Shown here: one piece after another, positions 1-11,985 of the stretch | Layout: each line of letters starts with the position of its first letter | Numbering within the stretch: position 1 is the stretch's first letter | Origin: Lophius americanus | Lineage: Eukaryota > Chordata > Actinopteri > Lophiiformes > Lophiidae | Assembly (NCBI GenBank): GCA_037951165.1 | Contig: JBBDHG010000009.1 | Location: 8,521,001 to 8,585,000, forward strand | Length of the DNA: 64,000 bases | Direction: 5' to 3' | Position numbers and translations under genes: made by a program | The notes under the pieces: model-generated | What the model was told of the DNA's origin: nothing | Seen by the model: only the letters and a program-made list of their open reading frames with translations | Databases searched by the model: none

Positions 1-1100
1 AGTGTTACAAGTCTGGACTTGGCATAATGTAAGGAAAGATGCAAAGAGCTTCATGCCCGCAATCCCTACAAAGTGAATCCACTAAAGCAGTTTTGCAACA
101 AGGAGAAGGCCAAAATTCTACCACAGCAATGTCAGACACTGATCTCTAATTACCTGTTGCTGTTAAAGGTGGAACTAGCTTTTAAGTTCAGGGGACTGAA
201 TTATTTGTCATGCGTATGACTTAGGTATAATCTAACATTTTCACCTTATAGAATACAATTATCACTTAAACTAAATAGAAAATAAATCTGTTTTAGGTGT
301 ACTTAAACTGCTTCAACTGAATTAAAAGTATATATGTACTGTATGTCTATAATAAAATTGGCAGATGAAGATATATGCTATTTAATAACACACTGTGAAT
401 CTGAATAAGCTACCAGAACTCAAAAAATAAGAATCAGTTGCCACAAATTCTATAAACTCAAAAGACTTTGGAGCTTAAACGTTCAGAGTTACTGGTGCCC
501 AAACATATTGATTAGAGTTAAGGTAACTACACTTAAATTACAAGTTTAAATGGTTCATATACACCGGGTAACTGGAGGCTTTTCGTTGGAGAATATCATT
601 TCAATACTTTAAATTAATCAATGTAGCATACCTCCTTTTTATGTGAACATGCATTATTATGATTTACTTAGATTCTGAGTCTGCCATTGTAGTCATTTAA
701 TATAAGTGGATTATTTGATTACACTATTTCGTACAATAGATTTTGCAATTGAGGGATCATACGTAGCTTTCAATATAACATGTTGTAATTAATTTGCATA
801 ATGTTTAGATCAATCAAATTGTCTGACATTTATGAACACTAATGAAAGCAGATTCTTGGGTACTCAGCATTTTTGGATTAGAACAATTCTTAATTTATTT
901 CAAATAACTAATTTGAAATTTCAGTTTTAAGCTCTGCATAAATTATCTTTCATTTCATCACGTTACATGAAGTTTTATTACTCGAAAATTAGGAGTAAAC
1001 ACAAAGGAACGAAAAAGTTACTCGCACTCAACATTTTTAAGCAAGTAAAAATTCTAAAACGAATGTCAAAGTTTGTCATTTATTCTAAGTAGTAACAATA
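1..1100. other. AT-rich upstream flank, no gene seen
   Basis: This stretch is AT-rich and stop-rich in all frames. I recognise no exon, RNA gene or transposon protein in it. It is probably intergenic DNA upstream of the HPRT-family gene. Confidence 0.5.
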
Positions 1101-1109
1101 AGAAGTGGG

Positions 1110-1522
1110 CTTCGGAGTGGACACATGGCGCAGTGGAGAACTCGGGGAGGATATGTAGCTTGTATTTTCAAAACTGCGTCATCTGCAGCTTCTCCCTCTA
1201 TGTCGTTGCGACGGTGACCTAAGCACCAGCATGGTAGTTGTAATATCTGCTGTGGCGCAATTTAACCCGGGCTGTGTCACACAAATCAGATTATTGGGAG
1301 GTAAACTGGATTCTGACGCAAAAAGATTAACCTCCGTCAGAGGAGTATAGCGTGCACGGTTGGCGCGCGCGCGCGCGCACGCTCAGCCGCGGTAGTCGAA
1401 GAAGAACAGCGCGTGCCTCGTCCGGTCAACAAATGGTACTCCCTGTCTGTGTAGGGACAGGAGCATGACTCCTCAGATGGTTCACCGCAGCTGAACGGGA
1501 CTCCCGGACGACGACCACTAAC
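1110..1522 (+). promoter_or_regulatory. hprt1: CpG-rich TATA-less promoter and 5' UTR of the HPRT-family gene
   Basis: Base composition changes sharply to GC- and CpG-rich, including an alternating GC tract at 1362-1379, just before the first coding exon. No TATA box is evident. This is the usual appearance of a housekeeping promoter, and HPRT genes are known to be driven by GC-rich, TATA-less promoters. The transcription start cannot be placed by eye. Confidence 0.55.
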
Positions 1523-3564
1523 ATGGCTTCCTATTTGCAGGTGAGACTGTAGTGATGTTTGCTGCGAGCGCGTGCGGTTTGTGTTTGGTAACTTGTCAGG
1601 GTGTGGAGGCGCTACAGGCCCGTTTCCACATACGGCAGGTGGTTGGTAATCAGTTCGGATACTCGTCTCTCTGTAAATGTTGTCACTTGTGTGCTAGGAT
1701 AGAGAGAGGCGAGAAGCAAATGTTTTCTGTTGGCTCACGTTAAACGTCAGTTTTAGAGGTGCCAAACCTTGTTCCAGATCGCCGATGATGAGAAGGGCCA
1801 CGAGCTGGACCTCTTCTGTGTCCCTAGACATTATGAGAGCGACCTAGAGAAAGTGATCATCCCACATGGACTCATCATGGACAGGTAAACCCATCAACAG
1901 CCCATATCCCACTGCAAGCACAAATCATTTAAAGACACAAAAATCCGCCATAACATGATAAGAACCAGCAGGTGAAGTCGCAGCATCCTTCATTATTTTG
2001 TTTCACCAGTCAGTGCATTGGAAATATTAGGCAACAACTTGATGTGTTAGAAGTTGGAAAAATTAGTAACCTGGGGTTTTGTGTGACATGTCCAAACCTG
2101 CAGATTTTAACGGGTGTTTCTAGTCTGCAGATGTAATTAACTACCAAAGTGTTTTAAGGAAGGACAACTGGTGAACTGGTAACAAGGTCCTGGGCTCAAA
2201 AGCCTCCTTGATGTTTTTGGACAAAGGCTAGCCCTTGTCTGATCCCATAGAAAACAAGCCTTTATTCATCACATACTTTTATTCTAGTATTACAACAGAA
2301 TTAAATTAGTTCTCCACATTTAAACTACCCTCAATGAGCGGTGAGCAGCTATCTCTGGCGCCCAGGGAGCAACTTGGGGTTAAATGTCCTACTCAATGAC
2401 TCTATGAAATGTAGACTGCAAGGTCTGAGGATCAAACCGCAGACCTGTGGTTTGAGGGATGACTACACCCTACCCATTGAGCTAGAAAAAGCTACTCCAG
2501 CACAAATTGCTGAAATGTTATGGCTGATTGGTGTATTTTCATCAAGTCATTTGACGCAGAGCTCTTTCTGCACTCACTCAGGCGAATTAAAAATGCACCA
2601 CTGTAATTAATAGCAAATTATCTTTGCAAGCTTGAGGCTTATCAAAGTAACAATCTGTATTTTGTTAATTACCAACATTTAATTATATTTTTATTAATTT
2701 GGTATCAAAACCACTGACAAGACTCATCTGATGACATATCCCCCAACTTTCCACAGAATATTTTTAACAACTTCATGACTGTGTAAAATGCGTCCTTGTG
2801 TGAGCTTATTGTAGTGTTTATGTTGTGGCTACATACTATAGAGACACATAGAGCTCATCTTTCCATGAAAATTGTCAACTGTAGAACACAGAATATTATA
2901 CTGAACAATGTATCAATCGTTATCAGCCTAAAAACCGAAAAATTAATCCCAGGCATTGTGGATGCCAAATGAACCATTGGAACTGAACTCACAGTTTATA
3001 GACTATTATTTAAACCCATTCATTCAAACTGTGGAGACATTGTAAAGGAACAAGCATGGGTGCAAGCTTTGCCCCCGACTATACTTGCCTTTAAGGAATA
3101 TGGAAGTCTGAATATGTGTTAAATCCTGAAATGAATCACTTCAGTCTTAACATGAGAGAGTAATTGCAAAATAATTGATGACATTTTCTTTTTGGCAGGA
3201 TTACCTAAATATAATTTTACAATTACCTAAATACCACTAATAAGAGCATTAAATTATCTATTGAAAACTCCACAAACAGGATCCACTTCCCAGACCTTAC
3301 CATTTACAAAGGGGATGATGATGATTCAAATACCACAATGCTCAGAAAGTGCCGCCCCCAACATCAAAGACTGACTCTTTTACCTTCCAGCTAAGAAGTT
3401 GGACAACGGGTTGAAGAGACCTATAGGTACCTTGAAATGCATGCAAACTACGTAAAATCGCAGTTGAGATTTTTAGATTTCAGTTTTTGGAACTAATTTG
3501 TGAACTGGTCTACTCCTGTCAAAGTTGTTGGAGTCTCTATGGGTTTTATATATATATATATCTA

Positions 3565-3601
<37 letters not shown>

Positions 3602-3792
3602 CTATATTTCTATATATATATATATTTCTATATATATATATTTCTATATATATATCTATATTTCTATATATATATATATATATTTCTATATATATTTCTA
3701 TATATTTCTATATATATTTCTATATATATATATTTCTATATATATTTCTATATATATTTCTATATATATTTCTATTTATATTTCTATTTATA

Positions 3793-3845
<53 letters not shown>

Positions 3846-6800
3846 AATTATAAAATTCAACACATCAAAAAGTATAATTACGTTAAATGTTGAAATGAGG
3901 AGATGCTAATGTATAGTTAGCCATTTATGCTCCATTAGCTCAAGATGACATCCCTGCAGACTTCCCTTAAAAATCCTGTTTCCTGGATGTCCTGTGGGAT
4001 TGCTGCACAATGTTCAGTAATGTTCCTGGAGTTCCTTCTGAGTCAGACGAGAATGTTGTCACCCTCCATCGGTTTCCAATGGCGCTTAGGTTGAGGCTCC
4101 TGGGAAGCAATTCCAGAACGTGTGATATTGTTAAAAGCCATGATAACTGTCATGTTGTGACAGCTGTGGCATTCTTACAGGTTTCACTTTCTCTCCAATC
4201 TGTGTGCCTTTTTCATTTTTGATGGGTTAGTTTAACATGGGAGCGGTCATTTGGGAAAAGCTGGATAAATCCATTTTACATGTATCTACACATTTTGTTT
4301 TCCACTCTCAAAAAACAGTCAACCATGACTGATTTAATGTAAATTGTAAATATTTTATTTTCATTCTAAAACCTCTTATGTTGGAATTTACAAAACCCAT
4401 GCATAAATGCACAGTCGATATTAAGATGAAGAAAAAAGTTATATCGAATCAAGCTTAAGAATGAGTTTTGCTTTTGGAAATCCCTCACTGACAAAGACAT
4501 CATAACGTAAGTTTGTGCTACAATTACATTCGTGGAACATTAGCTTGACAAATCAGTGGATTGTGACTGTAGTGCTGAGATGTATAGTGTAGGCTGTGAA
4601 ATGGATTATAAACAATTAAGGTTATGTGCACCGTCACAGAAAGTCTCTGGCCATAAGAACTGGATTGTTTCATCATTGCAATTTGATTTATGAAGCATTG
4701 GTTCCTTTCTCTCTTTGCATGTGTCATCCATTGGTGTAGGACTGAGCGTCTGGCCCGCGATATAATAAGGGACATCGGGGGACATCACATTGTAGCTCTT
4801 TGTGTATTGAAAGGGGGCTACAAGTTCTTCGCAGATCTTCTGGATTACATCAAAGCCCTGAACCAGAACAGCGATAAATCAGTCCCGCTAACGGTTGATT
4901 TCATCAGGGTGAAGAGTTACTGTGTAAGCTGACCCTCTCAGCGCATTTCCAGGAGTCACTGGTACCGATGTGATTATTAGATGTGTAATTAGGATTTTGT
5001 GTGTTTGTGGTAATTTCTGGTGCCATACAAGGGTATTTGAATGTAAAATAAAATTGTTTTGATTAATTTAGCAAACTAGCTGAAAAAATTAGACATGGTT
5101 AATTTAAGCTGAACCTTTGACACTGAGATAAATGACTCCTTGTGTTACGTAGAATGAAAAGTCAACCAACAGTGTCAGAGTCATAGGAGGAGATGAGCTA
5201 TCCAGTCTCGCAGGCAAGGTGAGTCTCCTGGTGATTATCAAGCAGAATACTACGGTCTTGCTTATCTCAATACTGAATGTGCTCTCATCTTTTATCTGCA
5301 GAATGTTTTGATAGTCGAGGTAAGACTTTTTCATTGTCGCATTTCAATTGGCAGTTAGTGTTAAGATTTTTTATGTAAGATTATGTTGTAATAATACAAT
5401 TAAGTTTTACCTATTGCAAATTAAATATTTGTGACATAGCACCTTATAAATGCAAAACTCCTCATTTCAATCTGATCCAATATTTCTATACATTAGTTCT
5501 GCTAACTGACTCACAGTATTGACCACAATGATATACAGTTAATACTTCAAACATAGTGGTACAAACAGAATGAAAAGGTTGAACATTTTCGGAATATACA
5601 TCCTAATTGCAAACCTTTAAGTTCACATTTATAATCTTTATGAAATATTTTATTGTAGTTGTAGATGGGTTGAATAAATGCCTTGTTTTTTATGTAATGC
5701 CCCTTTTTGTTTATACATCCACTATAACACGGCCATGTCTCATTTCCTGCATTATGAAAGGATATTGTTGAGACGGGAAGGACGATGCAGACGCTATTAT
5801 CTCGGCTGAGTGAATGTAATCCTAAAATGGTTAAAGTTGTAAGGTAAGCAACATCAGACACAATCTCCAGTCCAGGAAACTGAATTATAGAGTGTGAGAG
5901 AGTGTGCATAAAATAGTGCTCTTAGCTAATGCACACTGCCCTGTAGGACTGTATTAGAGATGTGATGGAGGGAGGTAGCAGCTTAAGAGATAATCTGCCA
6001 TACTATTAACTGCACTGTGGAGGTAAAGGCCATTTCTCGGAAGAGTTCCTGAAAGCTGGCTTGAACAGGAAATGGGTTAACACAATGCAGGTTTCTTCTG
6101 ATTCCGCTGCTTCGAATAGATAAGAGTAGTGTTGGTTTAAGTCATCTGCTTCATATGAAATTGGTCACTTCTGTTGCTTTGATATCAAAGCAACAGAAAT
6201 TCTTGAATAGAAATTCTTAACTGCATGGCTTGATTCTTAATCAAACCGTGCAGATATTGGCTGTTCCCTCCGAGGTATTGTGAATATCTACCTCTGGTAC
6301 TTCTTTTGTACCCCCAATGCAACAGAACTACATCGAATTTTTGTCATGCTCAAAGCACTGAGATATGAAGTAGCAGTTGCTCGGGATAATTTTCATACCT
6401 TTCTGTTCGATTTTCTCATGTAAAACCTTTTTCAAGTGAAAAACAAAGACTGTACTGTATATAAAATTCAGCTATATATATACACACATTACCTCTTCCT
6501 AATTTATGGTACAGAAATGCAGACGACAAGGTCTGAGATCTTTTTGTGGGTGTGTTTTTTTTCAGTTGAGTTTCTTCTATTTTTTAGATAATTCATATTA
6601 ATCCATCCATTTGCTATAACTGCTTATCCTTTAAAGGGCCCCAGTGGGCAGGAGCTAATCCCAGCTGATATTGGCCAGAGACCATTTACACTGATATTCA
6701 CACCAATGCTTAATTTAGAATCACCAATAAATCAGAATAATGTTTTGTTTTAAAAACCTCTTTCTTCTGGTACATTGAGCATAAAGAGAGTGAACCTAAA

Positions 6801-8440
6801 TATGCATCTTGAATACTAATGTGTGTCTGTGCAGTAAAAATAAACTGCTCAAAATAGAGATTCCAAACCTCGAATTGGCTTTTTTTTTTTCTTGACAAAG
6901 TATTGTGCTGTTGTAGCAAAACTATTAATGCCATCAGTCAGAATACAAATGAAACGGTTGTAGGTTCTTTCTAGTGTGTTTCTATTAGTGTTTTTGCTTT
7001 TAACCTATCTTGATTCATAAATCCCGTATTTGTTCTTGTTTATCGTTCCAGCCTTCTGGTGAAGAGGACCCCAAGGAGTTCCGGGTACAGGCCGGACTGT
7101 GAGCAATTCTTTTTGTCTTTTTTTGTTTCTACCCTTTTTTTTACACGAAGACATGTAGTGCAGTAATGTCGGTGCTCATTTTCTGCTAGTCATTCGTGTG
7201 TCCAGTTTATTGAAAAGCTGGTGAGCTTTTACTTAATTCTTTGAATTTTAGGAATATCTACTTCCAATGTAGCCAAGCGTGGCACTTAGTCACTGACATA
7301 TGCCTGATAACCCCCTGCTCACAAGCTTTCTGGTTATGTAATACTTTTAAGGTTGAATTGGATTATCTCTTTAAGATTATCCCTCAAGGACAGCTGTTAC
7401 TGTGAGTGTTTTGGGGGCTTAAGAGCAACCTCACACAGATGGTTAAAGAGGAACACCTATAAATTCACAAATGGTAAATGTTCCCTTAACAGTAGTTGGG
7501 TTTTCTTTTTACACATTGGGGGTGTCTATGTATTTATTTCAGACATTGGTTTTGAGGTACCCGATGCCTTTCTGGTGGGCTACGCTCTGGACTACAATGA
7601 ATACTTCAGAGATCTCAGTGTAAGTTTGCTGTGGTTGATCGCTTAAGATGAAATGCATGATAACACAAGTCTTACTAAATATTAGCTGTGTTCCACTTTG
7701 ATGCTACACTAAGTATTGTGTACAGTATATTATAGTATGCTACACAAGTCCATTGTACTTTGCACTCAACTATACAGGCATTATGTATCAAACTGACCGA
7801 CGAAAGGCAATGTACACAAAGAAAATGTAAAAGCTTTTTCCAAAAATCAAACATTGTTTTCGTTCCTTTTTACTTTATATATGTTATATTTATTTTCGCG
7901 TTGAAGAGAAAAAAAATCATCATAAACTGACAGGTCAAAAAGGCCATATTTTTACTATAATTACTGACATTGAAAATATTCATAATTAAAATTAGAATGC
8001 TTTTTTTGTAAAAGCCTTATTGCATTTATTGCATATCATAGAATTGGGACGTGCCTTGTTTTTTGTGGCATTTCATTTAACTAAAAATTATAAATGTGCA
8101 ACTGGGACATTAAATTCCAAAGAATAGTTGTCTAGTTGCACATTTTTATTTAAAACCATTCATGATTCTTTTACATCATGTGCATGTTCAGTATATTTAT
8201 GGGGAACTTAATGGTTAAATGCATTCTATTTCAAGAACTGAAGGCAGTTTGGTCTGTGCAAAGAAATAATATAGGTGAAAATGTCTCCCTGGTGTTGGAA
8301 ATGATACCTGCAACCAAGGGAAATGTATTGAACATGGGTTGACTGGTTTACTCTTATTTTCACAGCACATTTGTATACTTAATGATCAAGCCAAGGAGAA
8401 GTACAAAGTGTCATCACAATCGGACATACAGAAGAAATGA
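1523..8440 (+). CDS. hprt1: Hypoxanthine-guanine phosphoribosyltransferase family gene (9 exons, complete)
   Basis: Cytosolic purine-salvage enzyme that joins hypoxanthine or guanine to PRPP to give IMP or GMP. Coding exons: 1523-1540, 1778-1884, 4740-4923, 5153-5218, 5302-5319, 5761-5843, 7052-7098, 7543-7619 and 8366-8440. All introns are GT-AG, and exons 2-8 (107, 184, 66, 18, 83, 47, 77 nt) match the human HPRT1 exon lengths as I remember them. The product is 224 aa. Signatures include VIIPHGLIMDRTERLARD, ALCVLKGGYKFFADLLDY, the PRPP loop VEDIVETGRTM (about 130-140) and GYALDYNEYFRDL. These resemble HPRT1 more than PRTFDC1. Two oddities: the loop has Glu where human HPRT1 has its catalytic Asp (PRTFDC1 has Gly there), and the C-terminus carries nine extra residues (SSQSDIQKK) after KEKYKV. 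Linkage to human-16q genes and the Glu leave open a teleost HPRT-like paralogue (hprt1l) rather than strict hprt1. The family assignment is very secure; the paralogue is not. Confidence 0.93.
2285..2490 (-). mobile_element. tRNA-derived SINE, degenerate, in HPRT intron 2
   Basis: Read on the minus strand, a pol III A-box-like stretch (2469-2485, TAGCTCAATGGGTAGGG) is followed by a B-box-like GGTTTGATCC (2429-2438). A fish-type SINE body continues to about 2285, ending in a region resembling the common teleost tail with GGAGAACTAATTT. The tRNA-like head and spacing support a SINE. The family is not assigned. Confidence 0.6.
3547..3842. repeat. AT-rich microsatellite: (TA)n interrupted by TTTCTA
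   Basis: About 300 bp of TA dinucleotides with regularly spaced TTTCTA interruptions, giving units such as TTTCTATATATA. Apparent Tyr/Ile-rich reading frames across it are artefacts of the repeat. It lies in the large intron 2 of the HPRT-family gene. Confidence 0.95.
6602..6735 (+). repeat. Degenerate dispersed teleost repeat, in HPRT intron 6
   Basis: Begins with CATCCATCCATTTGCTATA, continues through CTTATCC...GGAGCTAATCCCAGCTG and a segment with CATTTACACTGATATTCACACC, and ends in TTTAGAATCACCAATAA. This order of motifs is that of a very common fish interspersed repeat seen in many teleost introns. The copy is internally shortened. The class (SINE or LINE tail) is not settled by eye. Confidence 0.55.
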
Positions 8441-9195
8441 TTGAATCACTCGAGACTTGGAGCACTGTGATGACTCTTCCACATAAAATGTGACTTGTTT
8501 AAATCAGAACATTTAATTTCCCCCCCCCGTTGAATACATGTATATAAACAGTATTTTGGTTGTTAAGTTTCAATTTTTTTTTATTAACTGCATATAGACA
8601 ACACCTGTTATCTGAAGTTTTATTTTAGAAGTAGACAAATGTCTATGTTCTGGTTCATCTTATCACTTGTCTCAGGCATGTTTTATGTTCAGGGAGTTGT
8701 GAATCAATTTTGAGTAGCCTTTTATATCCTACTTTTTTTGTTTAAAACATTAATATGCATATGTACAGAGTACTGCATGTTTTGTTTCATATATGATATC
8801 ACCAATGACCTGTTTACGACAATACAACCAGTTCAAACCTTGAATCCCGTTGGGGGTTATTTTCTTTCATAACACTATTTTTTTGCTATATTTAAGAAAA
8901 GGTACCCCCTATGTTTATAGAGCATTTCATATTTTTATGTTCAATGCTTTTTGAAGGGGGCTGAACCAATCGTTGCCACCCCCATCTCCCACCTCAACCC
9001 CCGTTGTGCTACTAGTGCATTTGTGGATGTGTTTATATATTAAATTTATTTTTTCTCCGCTTTATAACCACAAGCTTCACTGCACACCAGGCTCCCCTCC
9101 ACAGCAGCATGCACCTGCATAAAATATAGCCTTCCTCGGCTGCTGAGGAATTAAGCTGAAGAACCTCCATTTCTTCTAATAATAAAATAATAAAG
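8441..9195 (+). other. hprt1: Probable 3' UTR and poly(A) signals of the HPRT-family gene
   Basis: After the TGA at 8438-8440 no further coding signal appears. Two overlapping AATAAA hexamers lie at 9181-9186 and 9189-9194 and are followed by a T-rich stretch, giving a 3' UTR of about 740 nt. No earlier canonical signal stands out, but I did not test alternatives. Confidence 0.5.
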
Positions 9196-9257
9196 CTTTT
9201 TTTATCTTGTACTTTTAATTGACAGATGTTGCTTCTATATCTACAACTACCATTCGA

Positions 9258-9966
9258 GGACTATGAAAATATATACTGTATATTACTACTACCACTCTAC
9301 GACTATAACTCTATACTGTATATTACTGCTACCACTCTAGGACTATAACTCTATACTGTATATTACTACTACCACTCTAGGACTATAACTCTATACTGTA
9401 TATTACTACTACCACTCTAGGACTATAACTCTATACTGTATATTACTACTACCACTCTAGGACTATAACTCTATACTGTATATTGCTACTACAACTACCA
9501 TTCTAGGACTATATCAAAATACTGTATATTACCACTACCACTGTAGGGCTTTAGGTATATACTGAATATTACTACTACTACCACCCTAAGGCTTTAAATA
9601 TATACTGAATATTACTACTACTACCACTCTAGGGCTTTAAATATATACTGAATATTACTACTACTAGTACCACTATAGGACTATAACTAAACACTTTATA
9701 TTACTACTACCACTCTAGGACTATAACTATACACTGTATATTACTACTACTACCACTCTAGGGCTTTAAATATATACTGTATATTACTACTACTACTAGG
9801 ATTATTACTATAGACTCTATATTACTGCTACTACTACCACTCTAGGACTTTAACCAGATATTGTTTATTAGTAATAGTACTTCCACTCTAGGACTATAAA
9901 TATATACTGTATATTACTACTTTACTACCACTCTAGGACTATAACAATATACTTTATATTACTAGA
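9258..9966. repeat. Minisatellite with a 40-bp unit
   Basis: A tandem array in which the unit, containing CTATACTGTATATTACTACT and CCACTCTAGGACTATAA, repeats every 40 bp with near-perfect copies from about 9275 to 9480. Copies then degenerate and vary in length (extra TAC triplets, TTTAAATATATACTG variants) to about 9966. It lies between the HPRT-family gene and NUDT7. Confidence 0.93.
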
Positions 9967-10967
9967 ACGCCACAGGTTTTTACCCCACATACTTCTACGC
10001 AGTTTTTACTACACCCACTCTAAATTGGATTATCTCTCAAATGAATCAACTCCACCTGCAAGGGCTCATTTGTGTCAGGTGTAAGGTAAGGGTAAAGACA
10101 GCAAGAGCTGGGGAAATTCTCTATCTAGTCTAACACTGCCTCCAGGCCTTACTCGGCAGCATCCTTTGATAGTCCCTGAATTGAGAGACAACCACCAAGG
10201 AACTTGTCTTGAAAGCTGTGAAAATAGAAAGGCACCCAGTGGATCAGGGTTTGGGGAGTACAATGGTCTTCCCCTCTCTTCATCATCTGCATTAACTTAG
10301 AGAGAAAAAAAATTAAGTACAGACAACTGTCTAGCTATCAGATACATGGAAATACACTACAGGTAATTTTAAAATGAATTTTGATGCATTCAAAACAGTT
10401 GATTATATTATATTTTATTCCAGATTCAAATGCAATGCAAAACAAAACATAATGACCACTCTTCAGCTGTTTCATAGACTGTCACACCTGCAGGGTGTGA
10501 AATGGTTCTCAATCATGAAGTGCCATAACGACAATAGTAGTCAATAGTAGAGCATAACATATCTGCAAAGTACGCAGTAACAAAAGAAAGTTCAGTATTG
10601 CAGGAAACTACAGTAAGGCCAAAATGAAATAAGATGAAATGGGCAGGAACATGGATCGAAATGGAGACGGAATTTGATCGAAACCTCAGAAGGTTAAGAA
10701 GATACGGAAGCGGAAGTTGGCGGTAATGTGGGACGTCATGCCATTATATAATCCCTCTTTCAAGTTACGTTTTTAGCTATTGCTACTCCTATTATAGCAA
10801 ACGAATGAAGCTAGAGTGACATTAACAGTCTCCTCAAATCGCTAACATAAGCGTTAGCTTTGGAGATCCTTCATACGGGTTCTTCAGCGTTGACGATTGC
10901 AATACTCAGCTTTAGACTATATATATATCATTTATATCGGGCTCTGCTTTATAACCGAGTAGCTACC
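9967..10967. other. Intergenic spacer and probable NUDT7 promoter/5' UTR
   Basis: No coding exon or transposon protein is recognised. The last 300 bp before the NUDT7 start is probably promoter and 5' UTR. It is not obviously CpG-rich. Confidence 0.35.
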
Positions 10968-11780
10968 ATGGATGTGAAAGAAAAGACGATAACCAATTTA
11001 AAGCAGTTTGACATTGGAAAAAGGACAACATATCCAGCGGTGAAGACAAGAGCCTCAGTGCTGGTCCCTCTGTTTGTGAAGGACGGGGAGCTGTTCACCC
11101 TCATGACCCAGCGTTCTAAAAAGGTGACCCCAATAAATATTAAATGGGCTGGACAGCAAGTTTATTTCTATTGTGTAACCGACTTGTATTTGTTTAGATG
11201 AAGAGAAGTGGTGGTGAGGTCTGTTTCCCAGGTGGGAAGAGAGACCCGAGTGATAAAGATGATGTGGATACAGCTCTGAGGGAGGCAGAGGAGGAAATAG
11301 GTCTACCACCTGATAGGGTGGAAGTGGTCTGTACACTTAACCCTAGCATCAACCTGGTAGGACAGGAACGAATATTTAAGTCATCAGCTGCTGTGATCTG
11401 TTTTTAACTCATGCTACCCCCCTTCCCTCGAATTTCTTTTACAGGATGGATTGCTGGTGACCGCAGTTGTTGGCTTCATACAAGAGTCCTTTTCTCCTTG
11501 TCCAAACTCAGCTGAGGTCAGTGCAGTGTTCTCAGTCCCTCTGGAACTCTTCACCAATGAGAAGGACCTTCATGAAAGCCACAGTGCAGCTGGGCTCTCT
11601 TTCCATTATTTGGACCCTGATTCAGAGAACCACTATCACATATGGGGACTTACTGCACTGCTTGCCGCGGTGGTCGCTGCCCGAGCTTACAGGAAAAAAA
11701 CTGGACTTGATGTTTGTTCAGACTATGGCGATTCGGCACCCTCCTTCCACCAGAATCTAGATAAAACCAGTAAACTGTGA
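10968..11780 (+). CDS. nudt7: Peroxisomal coenzyme A diphosphatase NUDT7 (3 exons, complete)
   Basis: Nudix hydrolase that splits CoA and CoA esters into 3',5'-ADP and (acyl-)phosphopantetheine in peroxisomes. Exons 10968-11123, 11198-11356 and 11445-11780 (phase 0, GT-AG introns of only 74 and 88 bp) give 216 aa. The start has a good Kozak context (CTACCATGG). Residues about 44-68 carry the NUDT7/8-type CoA motif, ending GEVCFPGGKRD. The Nudix box follows at about 65-88 with REAEEEIGL, the metal-binding glutamates present. The C-terminus is SKL, a canonical peroxisomal targeting signal 1, which favours NUDT7 over mitochondrial NUDT8. The loop before REAEEE is one residue longer than the textbook Nudix consensus, as I recall for human NUDT7. 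The gene is tail-to-tail with NFAT5. Confidence 0.94.
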
Positions 11781-11985
11781 CCAAATGTTTTCCAAATGTT
11801 ATTAATATTTGCAACATTTTTAAGATTCTTGAAGCTTGACTTCTTAAATAATGTAGGTATGAATTCACTGCATCCTCTGTTGGGATAAAAGTGCAATGTC
11901 GGACTTGATTTACATGTACTTGCTAGAATGCATCTAAAACTTAGAGGGACAAAAGAAGCAAATAAAGATGCAAGATTTTATTAAT
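11781..11985 (+). terminator. nudt7: NUDT7 3' UTR with tail-to-tail poly(A) signals shared with NFAT5
   Basis: A plus-strand AATAAA lies at 11961-11966. Only 10 bp further on, a minus-strand AATAAA occupies 11982-11977 (plus TTTATT). The first would end NUDT7 about 180 nt after its stop codon. The second could end the NFAT5 transcript coming from the other side. If both are used, the two mRNAs overlap at their 3' ends. Confidence 0.5.

Noticed and set aside
2420..2490. A tRNA gene on the minus strand
   Set aside because: The A and B boxes are degenerate and followed by a SINE-type 3' region rather than a tRNA end and terminator.
3487..3909. Long Tyr/Ile-rich reading frames
   Set aside because: They are translations of the TA/TTTCTA microsatellite in all three frames, with no coding signal.
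9258..9966. CRISPR-like array
   Set aside because: The units are contiguous 40-bp tandem copies with no unique spacers, in a vertebrate genome: a minisatellite.
10860..10967. N-terminal extension of NUDT7 upstream of the chosen ATG
   Set aside because: The open frame upstream begins at a TTG, not an ATG. The ATG at 10968 has a strong Kozak context and gives the expected NUDT7 N-terminus.
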